This document shows positions 39,160-50,480 of a DNA stretch of 64,000 nt, one piece after another (positions within the stretch are counted from its first letter, which is position 1; every line of letters starts with the position of its first letter). Under the pieces are notes generated by a model. The model had not been told where the DNA came from and ran no database searches. It saw nothing but the letters and a program-made list of their open reading frames with translations. The DNA lies in the NCBI RefSeq assembly GCF_900698985.1, contig NZ_LR217730.1, forward strand, positions 186,001 through 250,000, in the 5' to 3' direction. The translations under genes and the position numbers were made by a program. The stretch comes from Erwinia_E haradaeae_B (lineage in GTDB: Bacteria > Pseudomonadota > Gammaproteobacteria > Enterobacterales > Enterobacteriaceae).

Positions 39160-41162
39160 TATTCCTCTTTCATTCAGTCCTGATTATAGTTTTTAAATAG
39201 GCTCATCAACTGATCATTTAAATAGCATTAATGTTATAGGGTTTTTATTTCATTTTGTTATATTTTAGTATATATCTTTTATGTTGTGTGATTAGGATCA
39301 TGTACTTATTAGCATGGCACAAGCTTACATATTATGGCAATAATAGAAGATCTAACAGGTAGCAATGTAATTGGGATATACCTCATAATACAAATTATCT
39401 ATATGAAATATTTCAATGATCTTTATTTATAATGTTTATGTTGTAATTTTCTTGTAACGTTTATTATTTTACTATATTTTATAAATTTATTTATCTGCAT
39501 TTACATGCTGAATTGTAAAAGATTAAATAGATCGCCTAATATTTCATGGTAGTTTTTTTTATTCAAGTATATATATAGTTTTTTAAAAGAATACTTAAAA
39601 ATTAATAGAGAGTAGCGTTTCTGTTAGAATATAGCTCTATAGCACAAATAATTATTAGTAGTATATATTTTAATATTATATTAAATAATTTTATAATTGT
39701 TGTGTAGGTAATTTTTTATATATTAAAGTATAATATTTTTTATAAACGCATTAAATACAGGTTTTTGTTATGGCTGTTAGGTATTTTTAAGTAATTTCTA
39801 TTGAAAAATAATTAAGTGATTTAACTAACTATGCTAATAAATATTTTATTCTATCTGTCGTAGACTTGTTATGTATTGTTATAAAAATTTTTTAAAAACT
39901 GTTCACAATGTGATTATTAGATTAAGTATCGAAAATTATACTGCTCACAACAGTATTATTAAAGGTCTTACTGGAATTGATATGTTTTATATTAATCATG
40001 ATTAATAATTTATATTAAGATATACATCTTCAGCCTTAGGGTGGGTTGGTTGATTAAGTTAGATAAGTAATGACTGCTATAGATAGTAGTGTATTTAAAA
40101 GTTGAGAATAGCAATATTTTATGTATTATGTCATTTTACTTATAATACATATAGAATAGAATCATTAATAATGTAGTATTATATACTATAAAGATAGTGA
40201 TAATATCTTTTAATAATTCATAATTCATACAGAGTATTATTAGGTAATGTTTCTTATATTAACGTGTATTATTATTCTATGAATTTTTATGTGATCTATT
40301 CACAATAATTGCGTTTATTTATATATAAAAATAAGTTTTGTATATATTTATAATAAATATATATTTTATATATAATATAAGATTTCTTATGATGTTAATA
40401 TTGAGGTATTTTCTGTGATCAAGTAGTGAGAGATATGCGAAAATATTCAAAATTTAATAAACATATTATTATTTACATTTAACATTGATAAAAGATAAAT
40501 TGATTCGTGTTTTTTTATTTAGCAAGCACAATATATATCTAGAATATAAAAAATAAGCAACATTCGATATAGTATTAAAGTAATCTTTAAGGTTATCCTT
40601 GTTTTGTATATAAAAACATCATTATTTATAGTAGATTTTTTATACATTCTAAATATAGTTGATACTTTTTATAAGATTTTATAAGTAAATATGCAATTAT
40701 ATTGCATATTTACTCAGCTTTATATGTAACAAGATTATCGAAAATTATATGAGTATCAGATTATATATATTGTAAGATGAGATAGAAATAGGTTTTCTAG
40801 GTAAGTTAGAGAGGTATCTAAAGATGTTGCTATTCTTTGAGAATCGCTCATGTTTTATTGTTAACATGTTTCTTTATATTTAATAAGTAGTATTTAGAAC
40901 AAACAGAAGAATGATAAAGTATTATTTCTTAATTTTCATATCGTAAGGAGAGATGCATTATTTAGTATTATACCTGATTTTTCAAAAATCATTTGGTAAT
41001 GTTATTTTGTAGATTTTTATAAGATTTCAATATAAAATTATAGAATTAGATGTTAAAAAATGTTCTAAAATAGCTAAAAATATACTATTTATGCAGTTAG
41101 CCATCTTATATCTTATGTAAGATTAGGTAGTTATGTGGATTATAGAATCTAAAAAATATTTT
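39160..41162. other. nlpD-rsmD spacer, 2 kb
   Basis: It contains a 14-bp perfect hairpin (40684-40714), an orphan AAGGAG (40945-40950) and a slightly GC-richer patch near 40027-40052. No gene recognised. Confidence 0.6.
40684..40714 (-). terminator. 14-bp perfect hairpin downstream of rsmD
   Basis: AGTAAATATGCAAT (40684-40697) and ATTGCATATTTACT (40701-40714) around TAT, 448 bases beyond the rsmD stop. On the rsmD strand TTATAAAATC follows, not a clean T run. A 3' end role is possible. Confidence 0.35.
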
Positions 41163-41741
41163 TTATTTATTTAAGCGATAATACAAGCGAGAAGCGACTT
41201 GACCAGACAGAATTTCACGATCTAGATGCCAATTATTTGGAGTTACTGGTCGTCCATGTTCTACTTCGCTTTCTACATAAATTAAAGAGTTATCTTTTAG
41301 CCAAGCATGTTCTTCTAATAATACAAGAGTTTTTTCCACGAGCCCTGTGCGAAAAGGTGGATCAACAAAGACAAGATTATAACTATTACCTTCTTGAGAG
41401 AGAAATTTTAATGTGTTTGTATGAATGATAGTTCCATTTTGTGCTTTTAGTGTAAAAAGAGTACGTTTCAAATGTTCTTTAACAGATCTTTGTATTTCTA
41501 GAAAAGTTACGCTAGAAGCGTAGCGAGATAACGCTTCAAGTCCTAGAGCGCCACTACCAGAAAAACAATCAAGACATGTAGATTTTATAACAGTTTCTGC
41601 AATCCAATTAAACAGTGTTTCTCGGGTTCGATTAGTTGTAGGACGTAATGTTGCATTATCAGGAACTGATATATAATGTCCACGCCATTGGCCAGAAATA
41701 ATACGTATTCGTCTAATTTTTGAAGATTTTTTTTTGTACAT
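41163..41741 (-). CDS. rsmD: 16S rRNA m2G966 methyltransferase
   Basis: SAM-dependent methyltransferase for guanine 966 of 16S rRNA in the 30S subunit. 192 residues against 198 in E. coli. After a lysine/arginine-rich start come IRIISGQWRGH, LRPTTNRTRETLFNWI, the SAM-binding motif CLDCFSGSGALGLEALSRYA, the catalytic VFVDPPFR and YVESEVEHG. It ends soon after GQVASRLYYRLNK, so the E. coli tail is missing. In E. coli it is divergent from ftsY; ftsY is not seen in the 2.3 kb above the start. Keeping an rRNA modification gene suggests moderate genome reduction. Confidence 0.96.
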   Translation of the reverse strand: MYKKKSSKIRRIRIISGQWRGHYISVPDNATLRPTTNRTRETLFNWIAETVIKSTCLDCFSGSGALGLEALSRYASSVTFLEIQRSVKEHLKRTLFTLKAQNGTIIHTNTLKFLSQEGNSYNLVFVDPPFRTGLVEKTLVLLEEHAWLKDNSLIYVESEVEHGRPVTPNNWHLDREILSGQVASRLYYRLNK

Positions 41742-44012
41742 TGTTACTACTATGTAGTATGTGTCTTAATTTAGCAAGGCATATTAAATAAAGTATCAAT
41801 ATAGGCTGAGCATACGTATAGGTGAAATAACTAAAATGTATACTTAAGTAAATAAAATTTTTTCAAAGTTATGCAGATAACTTCATATCTTAAATAGACG
41901 ATAGTATGCTTAGTTATCTTAATTTTTAAGCGCTATCAGGATATTCTTAATATTATATATCTTCTGATAAATGAGTTTTTTAAGAAAAAATATTAATTCA
42001 TTCGATTTTTCTAATTTATATATATTAATATCATTATAATGATAAATAGAATGATATTAAAAATAAAACCAAAAAAAATTATATAATTTATGGAAAAAAA
42101 TAGCAAGAGATCTTTAAAAGAGTATTTATTGGAAACAAAATAAATAAAAAGAGCTGTATGATAATGATATCTATCAGATTTATTGCTGTAGATAGAATTT
42201 TAGATATTATATTATTTATTAATATTAAATCAGTAAAGTTTATTTAGGTTATTTCTAGGTGATATATTATATAAATAATAATTTTATATATATAAAATAT
42301 GAAAGAGGGTGGTTATTATTTATAATAATTAGAGAATTGTCAAAGTAATTGGATTATTGTTGCTGAATCTAGTGTTTTAATATAACTTATAAAAATATAG
42401 ATTGTTTAAGAGTCTAAAGTAAAAAGACATAGCATTCTTAAAAAAGATTTTATCTCACTTAGAAAAATGTTATTGAATTATCTAAAGCTCTATTATATTA
42501 GGGTATTATATATGCATCGATATATAGGGCTTGAATTAATAAATTCTTGATAATTAGGAATATCTATAATTAAGTTTGATCGCGGTCAATATATTTATGA
42601 TTTGTAATAGTAGATATAAGTAACTATCCTGGATTATTTATGAGATTTGTAGTATTTAAATATTTTATGATCTGTTATTTATATATTATAAAAACAATTA
42701 ATGTTTATATGTACTTGATAATAAAAATTATTATGCTCTACTTGGTGATATTGATTTCTAAATTTTATAGTATCAAGAAAATATTTTTTATTATGTAAAG
42801 ATGATAAATTTATAATATTATAATTTCATATATACAATTAGAAGTTTTTAAAAAATAATTTTCGCATATAATTCTTTTTTAAAATTTGTTACTGCCTTAT
42901 TTAGGTCTTTAATAGATTAGAAGGAGAGTTTGCTAAAGATAATCAATTGTTTTAAAAAATTAAATTTATAATTTGTTAATATCTTTTTTTAAAATAGATT
43001 TGATACTTTTTTAAAGTTAAGACTAAAGCTATTAAATTAAGAAGATCATCGATATGTTTCAAATATAAATATTAGCTTTATAATAAGGTAATAGTGTCTT
43101 CTCTAATAGAGAAGCAGTATGATTTCATGTTTGTATTGATAATATTATAAGTTTTCATATGATAATTTTATCAATTAAGATTATTCTTTTTTGTGATCTA
43201 CTTTTATATTCTATATAAAATTTTTTATATTTATATTTATGTTTATTGTTTTGGTGTGTTGTTTCCTAATCAAAAAAATTATTAAAAGTTTTAAAGATAT
43301 TTTTTTAATAAGTATAAATTAACAATGATAGACAAGATATATAAGCATTCATATTTATGATATAAAGAAAAAATATACATACATTAGTGATATCTCAGCC
43401 TAAAATATACAGTGAACTTTTTTGTAATGTAATTATTTATTAATAACATTTGCATTGGATTATTTAAAAATAGTTTTCAGTGTCAAGGGTTATAGTAAAT
43501 ATTAATTAAAAGCTAATTTTTATTAATAGTGTTAATCAGTATTTAATCGAGGTTATTAGAATTTTTTTATGATATATAAGAGTTCGAATATAGATCTATA
43601 TAGTTTTTAAAAATATAAAAAATTATATAATTTTTTATATTTAACATACCTAATAATATTAGTTGAGATCAATATGATTAACATAACTATGTTAGATGAC
43701 AGTAATACAAACGGTAAAAATAAAAAAAAGATCTAAGGTTTTATATTTATAGATAAAATACAGGAGAAGAATCTGGCAAATTTTTATAAAAGAAACATGG
43801 CGCTTATATTAGTTTGCTAATTTTATGTAATTATTCACATTACGTTCATATTTATATCTAGTAATTCATTATGTTTTGATATAGCTTTTAAGATGTATTG
43901 TTAATTTTTGATTCTAAATAATAGAAAAATATCATGAAAATGGCACTTTTGCAATATATGATCAGTACATGGAAAGTTTTTCGACTCTAGTTGCAATTTT
44001 TTTTAATTATGA
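41742..44012. other. rsmD-zapB spacer, 2.3 kb
   Basis: Very AT-rich with no gene recognised. It holds an 11-bp inverted repeat (42025-42060) and two orphan ribosome binding sites: AAGGAG at 42921-42926 and AGGAG at 43762-43766. The latter is followed after 6 bases by CTG and 14 further codons before a stop, perhaps a decayed gene start. Confidence 0.55.
42025..42060. repeat. 11-bp inverted repeat
   Basis: TTAATATCATT (42025-42035) and AATGATATTAA (42050-42060). A nested 14-base palindrome ATCATTATAATGAT (42030-42043) could fold instead. Function unknown. Confidence 0.35.
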
Positions 44013-44270
44013 TTATTTAAGGCAAGTAAGATCAAATTTTTGTATTTTTTCAAGTAGCTTATTAAGACGCTCCTGCCAAATTTGTTGATCAGCTGTTAGT
44101 TTCTGATTTTTATATTCTAATGTTTCATTATTTTTGGAGAGTTCTTGTATTTTATGGCCTAGGGTATCATTTTTTTCTTTTAATTCTTCAATTTCCATTT
44201 GTAATAATGCTATTGTATCGATAGCTTGATGTACTTTAGTTTCTAATTCTTCAAAAATTGGCACTAACAT
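44013..44270 (-). CDS. zapB: Cell division protein ZapB
   Basis: Short coiled-coil protein that joins the Z ring through ZapA and helps position division. 85 residues against about 80 in E. coli. It is almost entirely coiled coil, with the strongly conserved stretch TIALLQMEIEELKEKND (about 18-34) and WQERLNKLLEKI near the end. The C-terminus carries a few extra residues (FDLTCLK). ATG 44270 fits the E. coli start region (FEELETKVHQAIDTI against FEKLEAKVQQAIDTI), with AGG about 9 bases upstream. It stands alone between two long spacers. With NlpD it indicates that septation is retained. Confidence 0.93.
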   Translation of the reverse strand: MLVPIFEELETKVHQAIDTIALLQMEIEELKEKNDTLGHKIQELSKNNETLEYKNQKLTADQQIWQERLNKLLEKIQKFDLTCLK

Positions 44271-45537
44271 TTTACTAACCTTTTTTAATTATAGGAAACG
44301 GATGTTGTAAATTTTACTATATGTCTAATATTAATTAGGATGACGTTGATTGTTTTATAGTAAGATGTATTATCATACAATCCATTGTTCGATCACATCA
44401 AATATTATCATATACGTAGTTCTTGATGTTAAATGATATTAAAGTGTAATTTTTAGAGATTTTTCATATCATTTCTATAGAACATATCATTTATGAAGTG
44501 CATCTTATATGTCTATTAGTATGAGCAATTTTAATTGTTTATAAATAATCAATTTAATATAATAATAATTCCTCACATCTATTATAGTAACATTTACTAT
44601 TGATAATTCATTAGCAGTAAAAAATAATCATATATAAAAAATTAATATTATACTTATGTTTTTCTCTAATGTCTATAAAATCATTTAAATAAGAAATTTA
44701 GAAAATAATCTAAAAATATACTTAATTTATATAAATATACCAGAAAATATCATGTATATAAAAATATTAATTAAAAATTCTATTACTGTAGAATCAATTC
44801 CTTTGTAAGGATTTCATAAAATATGAATGTTCCTATAGGTAAATATGTAATATATAGCATTATAATCATATTATAGTTTTATATATAAATATAGAGTACT
44901 CTTTATGTATTTCTTATTGTTATGGTGATTATTATGTATAGTATTTTCTATTTATAATATATAGAGCGTAAAAACGCTTTAAGGATACACTGAATTATAG
45001 AATAGTATTTAAGATTTTTAAGAAAATAGTAATATTTTGAGATATTTTTTTCAATAATCAACTTATATATGTTTATATTAGTTTGAATAAAGATGGCATA
45101 TCAAGTAGTTTTTTTGAATGAAAATATGATACTAAAAAATTCTAGAATGATTGTTTAAGATGTAATTAAGCTTATATAAAAAATGGTGCAATATTTATAC
45201 ATTTATTATCTATAACTTAGTTATAGATAGATTGCATGCCATAAAATATTACATATACATAAATAGTTTAAAGATAGATTGCGCACAACTTTTAGGTGTA
45301 ATAATATTAATTATTATTTCTGATTAATCATTATAAAAATTTTAATTAGAGTCTACGATAACATCATAAAGAATATTATACTACAATATTCTCAGATAGA
45401 TAATTTTTTCTTTCTTTATTTATAACCAGATTATTAAGAGATCTCTTCTTTTAGAAGAGATAATATGTAATTATTAGAGCGCTCTTGTAAAAACAATATT
45501 AAATTAAATAAATGTTACGATAATACTAAATTTTAGC
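44271..45537. other. zapB-glyS spacer, 1.3 kb
   Basis: AT-rich with no gene recognised. It holds an 11-base inverted repeat with a single-base centre (45207-45229), a small AGCGT/ACGCT hairpin (44965-44978) and the structures beside glyS (45441-45485). Confidence 0.55.
45441..45485 (-). terminator. Hairpins downstream of glyS
   Basis: ATCTCTTCT and AGAAGAGAT form a 9-bp perfect stem with a 3-base loop (45441-45461), and the palindrome AGAGCGCTCT lies at 45476-45485, 53-97 bases beyond the glyS stop. No clean T run on the glyS strand. Likely the 3' end region of glyQS. Confidence 0.4.
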
Positions 45538-47607
45538 TTACTCTAATAAAGAGAGATCAGCGATCTGTAAAAATAAATTTTTTAACTGATTTAATAAAGT
45601 CAGGCGGTTAATACGTAATTCTTTTATTTTTGTATTCACAAGAACCTTAGAAAAAAATTCTTCAATGTCTTTATGAAGTGGCGTTAGAGCAATCAATGCA
45701 TCCTGATAGCGCTCTTCAAGTAAGAATAAGTCTAGACTAGTTTTGATAGTTTTAATACGAGTTGCTAACTGAATTTCTTCTTTTTCATATAATAGAGAAT
45801 AATGTACGTTATGATTCAACATTTTTTCAGATTGATTGAGAATACTAGAAATACGTTTGTGAGCTGCCGATAGTCTCGTAGAATGCTTCATAGCACAGAA
45901 GTATGTTACAGCTTCTATGCGTGTATGAAAATTTATTGGTTTAGTAGGGCGACATACAAGAACTGCTTTAATGGCGTCGGTTTTATAACCTATTTCTTGA
46001 TACCAGGAACTTAAACGACCAAAGAAAAAATTTATTATATCTTCTACCACATTAGTATTTGACAGTTTTTTATCATATAGTTTTATAGATTCTTCAGTTA
46101 GAGACTGTAAATCTATAGGTAGTTTTTTTTCAAGAATAATACGTAAGATGCCAAGTGCAGAACGACGTAACGCAAACGGATCTTTGTCCCCTGTAGGGTG
46201 TTGAGAAATTCCAAATATTCCTACTATTGTATCTATTTTATCAGCTATTGCTAGCGCATAGGATGTAGGGTTAGAAGGAATAGAGTCACCGGAAAAACGT
46301 GGTTTATATTGTTCCATTAGAGCAATAGCGACTTCTTCTGATTCACCTTGACGCCGAGCATAGTGCATACCCATAATTCCTTGGGTTTCTGTAAGCTCAC
46401 GTACCATGTGGGTCATTAGATCACATTTAGAGAGCAATCCAGCGCGTTTTGCGTTCTGAACATTACTATTTATTTTTTCTGCCACCCATTCCGATAATTT
46501 CTTAATACGATAAGTTTTATCAAGTAGGTTACCTAGACTTTTCTGAAATAATACGTTTTGGAGACGTGGAAGATAATCATCTAGAAGATGCTGGCAGTCT
46601 TTGTGAAAAAAAAAGGCAGCGTCTTCTAATCGAGCTTGGATGACTTTTTCATTACCTGATATAATCTTCTGGGGATCGCTGGACTCAATGTTACTCACAA
46701 AGATAAAATAAGGCAATAATGCTCCTTTTTGATTATAAATTGGAAAATATTTTTGATGATCCACCATAGTATGTACTAATGCTTCAGTGGGTATTGTAAG
46801 AAATTTTTTATCAAATTTAGCCATTAAAATCACTGGCCATTCTACTAAAGCGGTGACTTCTTCTAGTAGTTTTTCTTGTAGGTCAACCAAGCCACCAATG
46901 CGCGCTGCTGTATCAGTGGCGTTAGTAGTAATTATTTTTTTACGCAAGAAATAATCTACTTGGACTTTTCCTTTTTTTAATAGAACTTGAAGATAATGAT
47001 CAGCATGATCAATAGTAAGGCTCGATTGCCCCATAAAGCGATGACCTTGAATAATACGGGAAGAGGAAATACCAAAAATATTAATAGGGATTAATGTATC
47101 GCCCAAGATAAGCATTACAGTATGCACGGGGCGTATAAAATAAAAATTAGATTGCCCCCATCGCATGTGCTTAAGATTTGTGAGTTTTTTAATAGATGTA
47201 GAAATAATTTCTGGCAGTAGGTATGCAGTCTTTTGTCCGCTCTGTTTAGTGCAAAACATAAGCCGCTGACCTTTTTTAGTTTCCACGTAATTAGCGTGCT
47301 CAATATCAATGTCACAACTATGAGCCCAGCTTACAGCAGCTTGCGTGGGGGTTCCGTTTTTATTAAAAGCTGTTTTTATTGTTGGTCCGTATTTGATTAT
47401 TTTTCGATCAGGTTGCATTAGGGAGAGTTCGTGAACAAATAAAGCTAGACGCCGAGGCGTTGCAAACCAGCGTATTTCTTGATAAGTCAAAGACGCAGCT
47501 TTTAATTCAGAAATAACATTTTTTGCAAACGTTTCAGCTAAGTAACGTAATATTTTTGGAGGCAATTCCTCCGTGCCAATTTCTACTAGAAAATTTTCTT
47601 TAGTCAT
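45538..47607 (-). CDS. glyS: Glycine--tRNA ligase beta subunit
   Basis: tRNA-binding subunit of the heterotetrameric bacterial GlyRS. 689 residues, exactly the E. coli length. Conserved stretches include LVEIGTEELPPK at the start, GHRFMGQSSLTIDHAD, VALMEQYKPRFSGD, the HD-like and DALR-type C-terminal region, and the end LRINRLTLLNQLKNLFLQIADLSLLE. It overlaps glyQ by 8 bases (47600-47607), so translation is probably coupled; in E. coli the two are close but separate. The mRNA has a run of nine U at 46606-46614 (codons for FFF), intact here but a mutable site. Confidence 0.97.
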   Translation of the reverse strand: MTKENFLVEIGTEELPPKILRYLAETFAKNVISELKAASLTYQEIRWFATPRRLALFVHELSLMQPDRKIIKYGPTIKTAFNKNGTPTQAAVSWAHSCDIDIEHANYVETKKGQRLMFCTKQSGQKTAYLLPEIISTSIKKLTNLKHMRWGQSNFYFIRPVHTVMLILGDTLIPINIFGISSSRIIQGHRFMGQSSLTIDHADHYLQVLLKKGKVQVDYFLRKKIITTNATDTAARIGGLVDLQEKLLEEVTALVEWPVILMAKFDKKFLTIPTEALVHTMVDHQKYFPIYNQKGALLPYFIFVSNIESSDPQKIISGNEKVIQARLEDAAFFFHKDCQHLLDDYLPRLQNVLFQKSLGNLLDKTYRIKKLSEWVAEKINSNVQNAKRAGLLSKCDLMTHMVRELTETQGIMGMHYARRQGESEEVAIALMEQYKPRFSGDSIPSNPTSYALAIADKIDTIVGIFGISQHPTGDKDPFALRRSALGILRIILEKKLPIDLQSLTEESIKLYDKKLSNTNVVEDIINFFFGRLSSWYQEIGYKTDAIKAVLVCRPTKPINFHTRIEAVTYFCAMKHSTRLSAAHKRISSILNQSEKMLNHNVHYSLLYEKEEIQLATRIKTIKTSLDLFLLEERYQDALIALTPLHKDIEEFFSKVLVNTKIKELRINRLTLLNQLKNLFLQIADLSLLE

Positions 47608-48526
47608 TTGTATCGCATGGATGTGTTTGACAGCGTGGAAATCCCAGTATCTCTCTAGAGTTTAGATAGGCCTGGGCTATATTTTTAGTGAGCGCCCGAA
47701 TGCGTAACATACAACTTTGACGCTCAGTAGTCGACATGGCTTTACGTGCATCCAATAGATTAAAACTGTGTACTGCTTTTAAAATACGCTCATATGCTGG
47801 GATTGGCAGAGGTTGGTCAAGCGTTAAAAGATATTTAACTTCTTCTTCATGCTGCTGTAAGCAAGTCATAAGAAATTTTATGTCAGCGTGTTCAAAGTTA
47901 TATATGGATTGCTCTACTTCATTTTGGTGAAATATATCACCATAAGTGATTGTTTTTTTTGGGCCTTTATTCCAGACTAAATTATAAATGCTATCTGCAT
48001 CCTGCAGGTGCATAGCTAGTCGCTCTAAGCCGTAAGTGATCTCTCCGCTAACTGGTTTACACTCTAATCCACAAATTTGTTGAAAGTAAGTGAATTGTGT
48101 TATTTCCATACCATTAAGCCATACTTCCCAGCCTAGGCCCCATGCACCTAGAGTTGGATTTTCCCAGTTATCTTCGACGAATCGAATATCGTGCATCTTT
48201 AAGTCTATATCTAATGCTTTCAAAGATTCTAAATAAAGCATTTGTATATTAGGTGGGGATGGTTTGATAAGGACTTGAAATTGATAATAATGTTGTAAAC
48301 GATTAGGGTTGTTACCATAACGACCATCACTGGGTCGCCGTGATGGTTGGACATAAGCTATAGAAATTGGTTCTGGACCAATAGCACATAAACAAGTCAT
48401 CGGGTGAGATGTCCCGGCACCAACTTCTAGATCCAAGGGTTGTATAATACTACAACCCTTTTTTGACCAGTAAGTCTGTAAATTAAAAATTAACCCCTGA
48501 AAGGTTTTAGAATCAAATTCTGTCAT
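47600..48526 (-). CDS. glyQ: Glycine--tRNA ligase alpha subunit
   Basis: Catalytic (class II) subunit of GlyRS that activates glycine. 308 residues against 303 in E. coli. Conserved: QPLDLEVGAGTSHPMT, YVQPSRRPSDGRYGNNPNRLQHYYQFQV, the strictly conserved RFVEDNWENPTLGAWGLGWEVWLNGMEITQFTYFQQ region, and GEITYGLERLAMH. The C-terminus ends FPRCQTHPCDTND, a few residues longer than E. coli because the frame runs into glyS. First gene of glyQS. The oldest part of the active site looks intact. Confidence 0.97.
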   Translation of the reverse strand: MTEFDSKTFQGLIFNLQTYWSKKGCSIIQPLDLEVGAGTSHPMTCLCAIGPEPISIAYVQPSRRPSDGRYGNNPNRLQHYYQFQVLIKPSPPNIQMLYLESLKALDIDLKMHDIRFVEDNWENPTLGAWGLGWEVWLNGMEITQFTYFQQICGLECKPVSGEITYGLERLAMHLQDADSIYNLVWNKGPKKTITYGDIFHQNEVEQSIYNFEHADIKFLMTCLQQHEEEVKYLLTLDQPLPIPAYERILKAVHSFNLLDARKAMSTTERQSCMLRIRALTKNIAQAYLNSREILGFPRCQTHPCDTND

Positions 48527-49031
48527 ATCACTCTATTGATATTATCAGGTACAAGCTATGGTTTGTAAGTTACGTCGGCTTGTTTAGTAACTTTTATTTT
48601 ATAATATTAGTGTATATTGTATGCTGTCATAAAAAGTATAATCTAAAATAATTATAAGTGTTAAATGATAACACATCATATAGATAAAATGCATTAAATC
48701 TACTTTGTTAATATGAAATATATTATTTCTAATATAAGACAGAGATGTATGTATAATTGTTATTTTATTTACTAAAGATAATCTTAGTTAATTTTTGGAT
48801 TTTTATAGAATATCTAATTATTTTAGTAGTAGGTGCAGTAATAATCTATATATGTTACACATTAATTATTATTTTTGTAATTAATTGTGATTAACTCTTC
48901 ATAATGTGCATGTATACGTATTTATTTCATATCTTCATGCATTAAAATAATAATAACATGAATATAAAAATAAATTATATAAAGACGTACATTTCACTGT
49001 CAACTTTTATATTAAATAGTAGAAAAATATC
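48527..49031. other. sspB-glyQ spacer
   Basis: 505 bases of AT-rich DNA. It should contain the glyQ promoter and the sspB 3' end. No clear terminator, hairpin or gene seen. Confidence 0.55.
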
Positions 49032-49544
49032 TTATTGAACAAGGTGTAAGCCTAAATAATTCTTATCTTCTGTAGATTTTTTTTTATTATCTTGATCCGG
49101 GATTTTATTTAGTGTGTTATATTGATTTTTGTCATCATTCTTAATTATAGATAGCATCGTACTGTTTTTAATTGGCGTTGTGTAGTTATCTAGAGCAGGG
49201 GATCTGTCTATCGTGTCCTCTATGCCTTGCTCAAATATCATCCCCTCGCCATTTTCGCGAGCATAAATCGCTATTACAGATATCGGAGGTATTGAGATTT
49301 CCTTTAAAATACCACTAAAACAGGTCGTAAAAAGGATTTTATCATTACGCAATTCGAGATTATTTACTGCATTTGGTGAAATATTGAGAATAATTTGACC
49401 ATTCCATGAATTTTCTACAGGAACTAAGACATTAGGTACATGTATATTAATCACTAAATGTGGCGTGAGGTGATTATCAATTAACCATTCATAAAATGCA
49501 CGTATTAGATAAGGACGACAAGAAGTAAATTGAGAATCTGTCAT
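49032..49544 (-). CDS. sspB: ClpXP adaptor SspB
   Basis: Adaptor that binds ssrA-tagged proteins and delivers them to ClpXP. 170 residues against 165 in E. coli. The folded N-terminal domain is conserved (RPYLIRAFYEWLIDNHLTPHLV, GQIILNISPNAVNNLEL, ISVIAIYARENGEG). A flexible linker follows, less acidic and more Asn/Lys-rich than in E. coli. The C-terminal ClpX-binding peptide is LGLHLVQ, comparable to PALRVVK. ATG 49544 is preferred over ATG 49559 because it aligns with the E. coli start and GGAG stands 9 bases upstream. In E. coli the order is rplM-rpsI-sspA-sspB; sspA is missing here. Confidence 0.95.
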   Translation of the reverse strand: MTDSQFTSCRPYLIRAFYEWLIDNHLTPHLVINIHVPNVLVPVENSWNGQIILNISPNAVNNLELRNDKILFTTCFSGILKEISIPPISVIAIYARENGEGMIFEQGIEDTIDRSPALDNYTTPIKNSTMLSIIKNDDKNQYNTLNKIPDQDNKKKSTEDKNYLGLHLVQ

Positions 49545-50480
49545 TGTATGCAGCTCCATATTTTTATTATTATTTTAAAGTTTTATTTTATTAGAGTATC
49601 AAAAAAGAATAATATTACGACATGTTAGTTATATAGTTTTAGTTTTTAATAAATTCTGTCAGATAAGTTTTTATTGGAGTAGACTCCAGAGTAAGGGAAC
49701 TGAATAAAAATATACTAAGTGCATTTTTTACTCAAAAAATAGTTTTTATTTACAAAAGTAATTCTAAGAACGTCTATAACTCTTTGTACGTTTTTTATCT
49801 TAAAGCGTTTGTTTTAACGATTTATTGTGGTTTTGTTTATCTGACATATCAGCTTCCACTAGTCTTTAGTATAAAAAATCATAATACATAATAAAAGTAG
49901 TAGGTAGTTTGATATTAGATGATAGATGAAAATAATACTCATCTATATATTATATTAATATGAGACTGATGTGGTGTCAACTTTCCATGAATTAAGAATA
50001 TTTATACTGTCCTTCGGTTCAATATTCATGAAGTTTTGGTAGATAAGTGATCTAATTTTTTATATAGCAATATTTATATATTCCAGTTTTAATATATGTG
50101 TATTGCATGACTTAAAAATAAGTTAAGTAAAAATGGTAGCTTTAAAGAAAAGAATTTTAAGTGATAGGAATTAGCACGTGTACTGTGAGATTAGATAAAA
50201 AATGATAATAGTTTTAGATTTTGTTTATTTTTTTATTTTGCTTGAGTTGGCAGATTAGCAGATTACCAAATCTATATATTATTAAACATGCATAATCAAT
50301 ATATTAATGTATATATATCAATATATTCAAAAATAAACACCTATTATTAAGTTAGATCTTATGATTTACACTAAAATATGTAATTATAGAACAAAACATG
50401 CAATTATAATTCCGTCAAATTTTATGTTATCAAAAACCCAGCGTTTAGCACTGGGTAAGATGTTGTAGTAGTTTTATAAA
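49545..50480. other. rpsI-sspB spacer, sspA lost
   Basis: 936 bases. E. coli sspA (about 640 bp) lies here, but no SspA sequence is visible in any frame. The rpsI terminator is at 50431-50456. The rest is AT-rich DNA without recognisable content. Confidence 0.65.
50431..50456 (-). terminator. Rho-independent terminator of rplM-rpsI
   Basis: On the minus strand ACCCAGTG and CGCTGGGT form an 8-bp stem with one G-U pair around CTAAA, followed directly by TTTTTG. It lies 24 bases after the rpsI stop. A classic terminator; it separates rplM-rpsI from sspB. Confidence 0.85.

Noticed and set aside
40953..41012. 19-codon ORF after AAGGAG
   Set aside because: Only 2 bases separate the site from the ATG, too close for initiation, and the peptide is not recognised.
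43579..43593. GAGTTCGAATA motif resembling a tRNA T-loop
   Set aside because: No matching acceptor stem upstream or downstream; flanks are simple AT-rich sequence.
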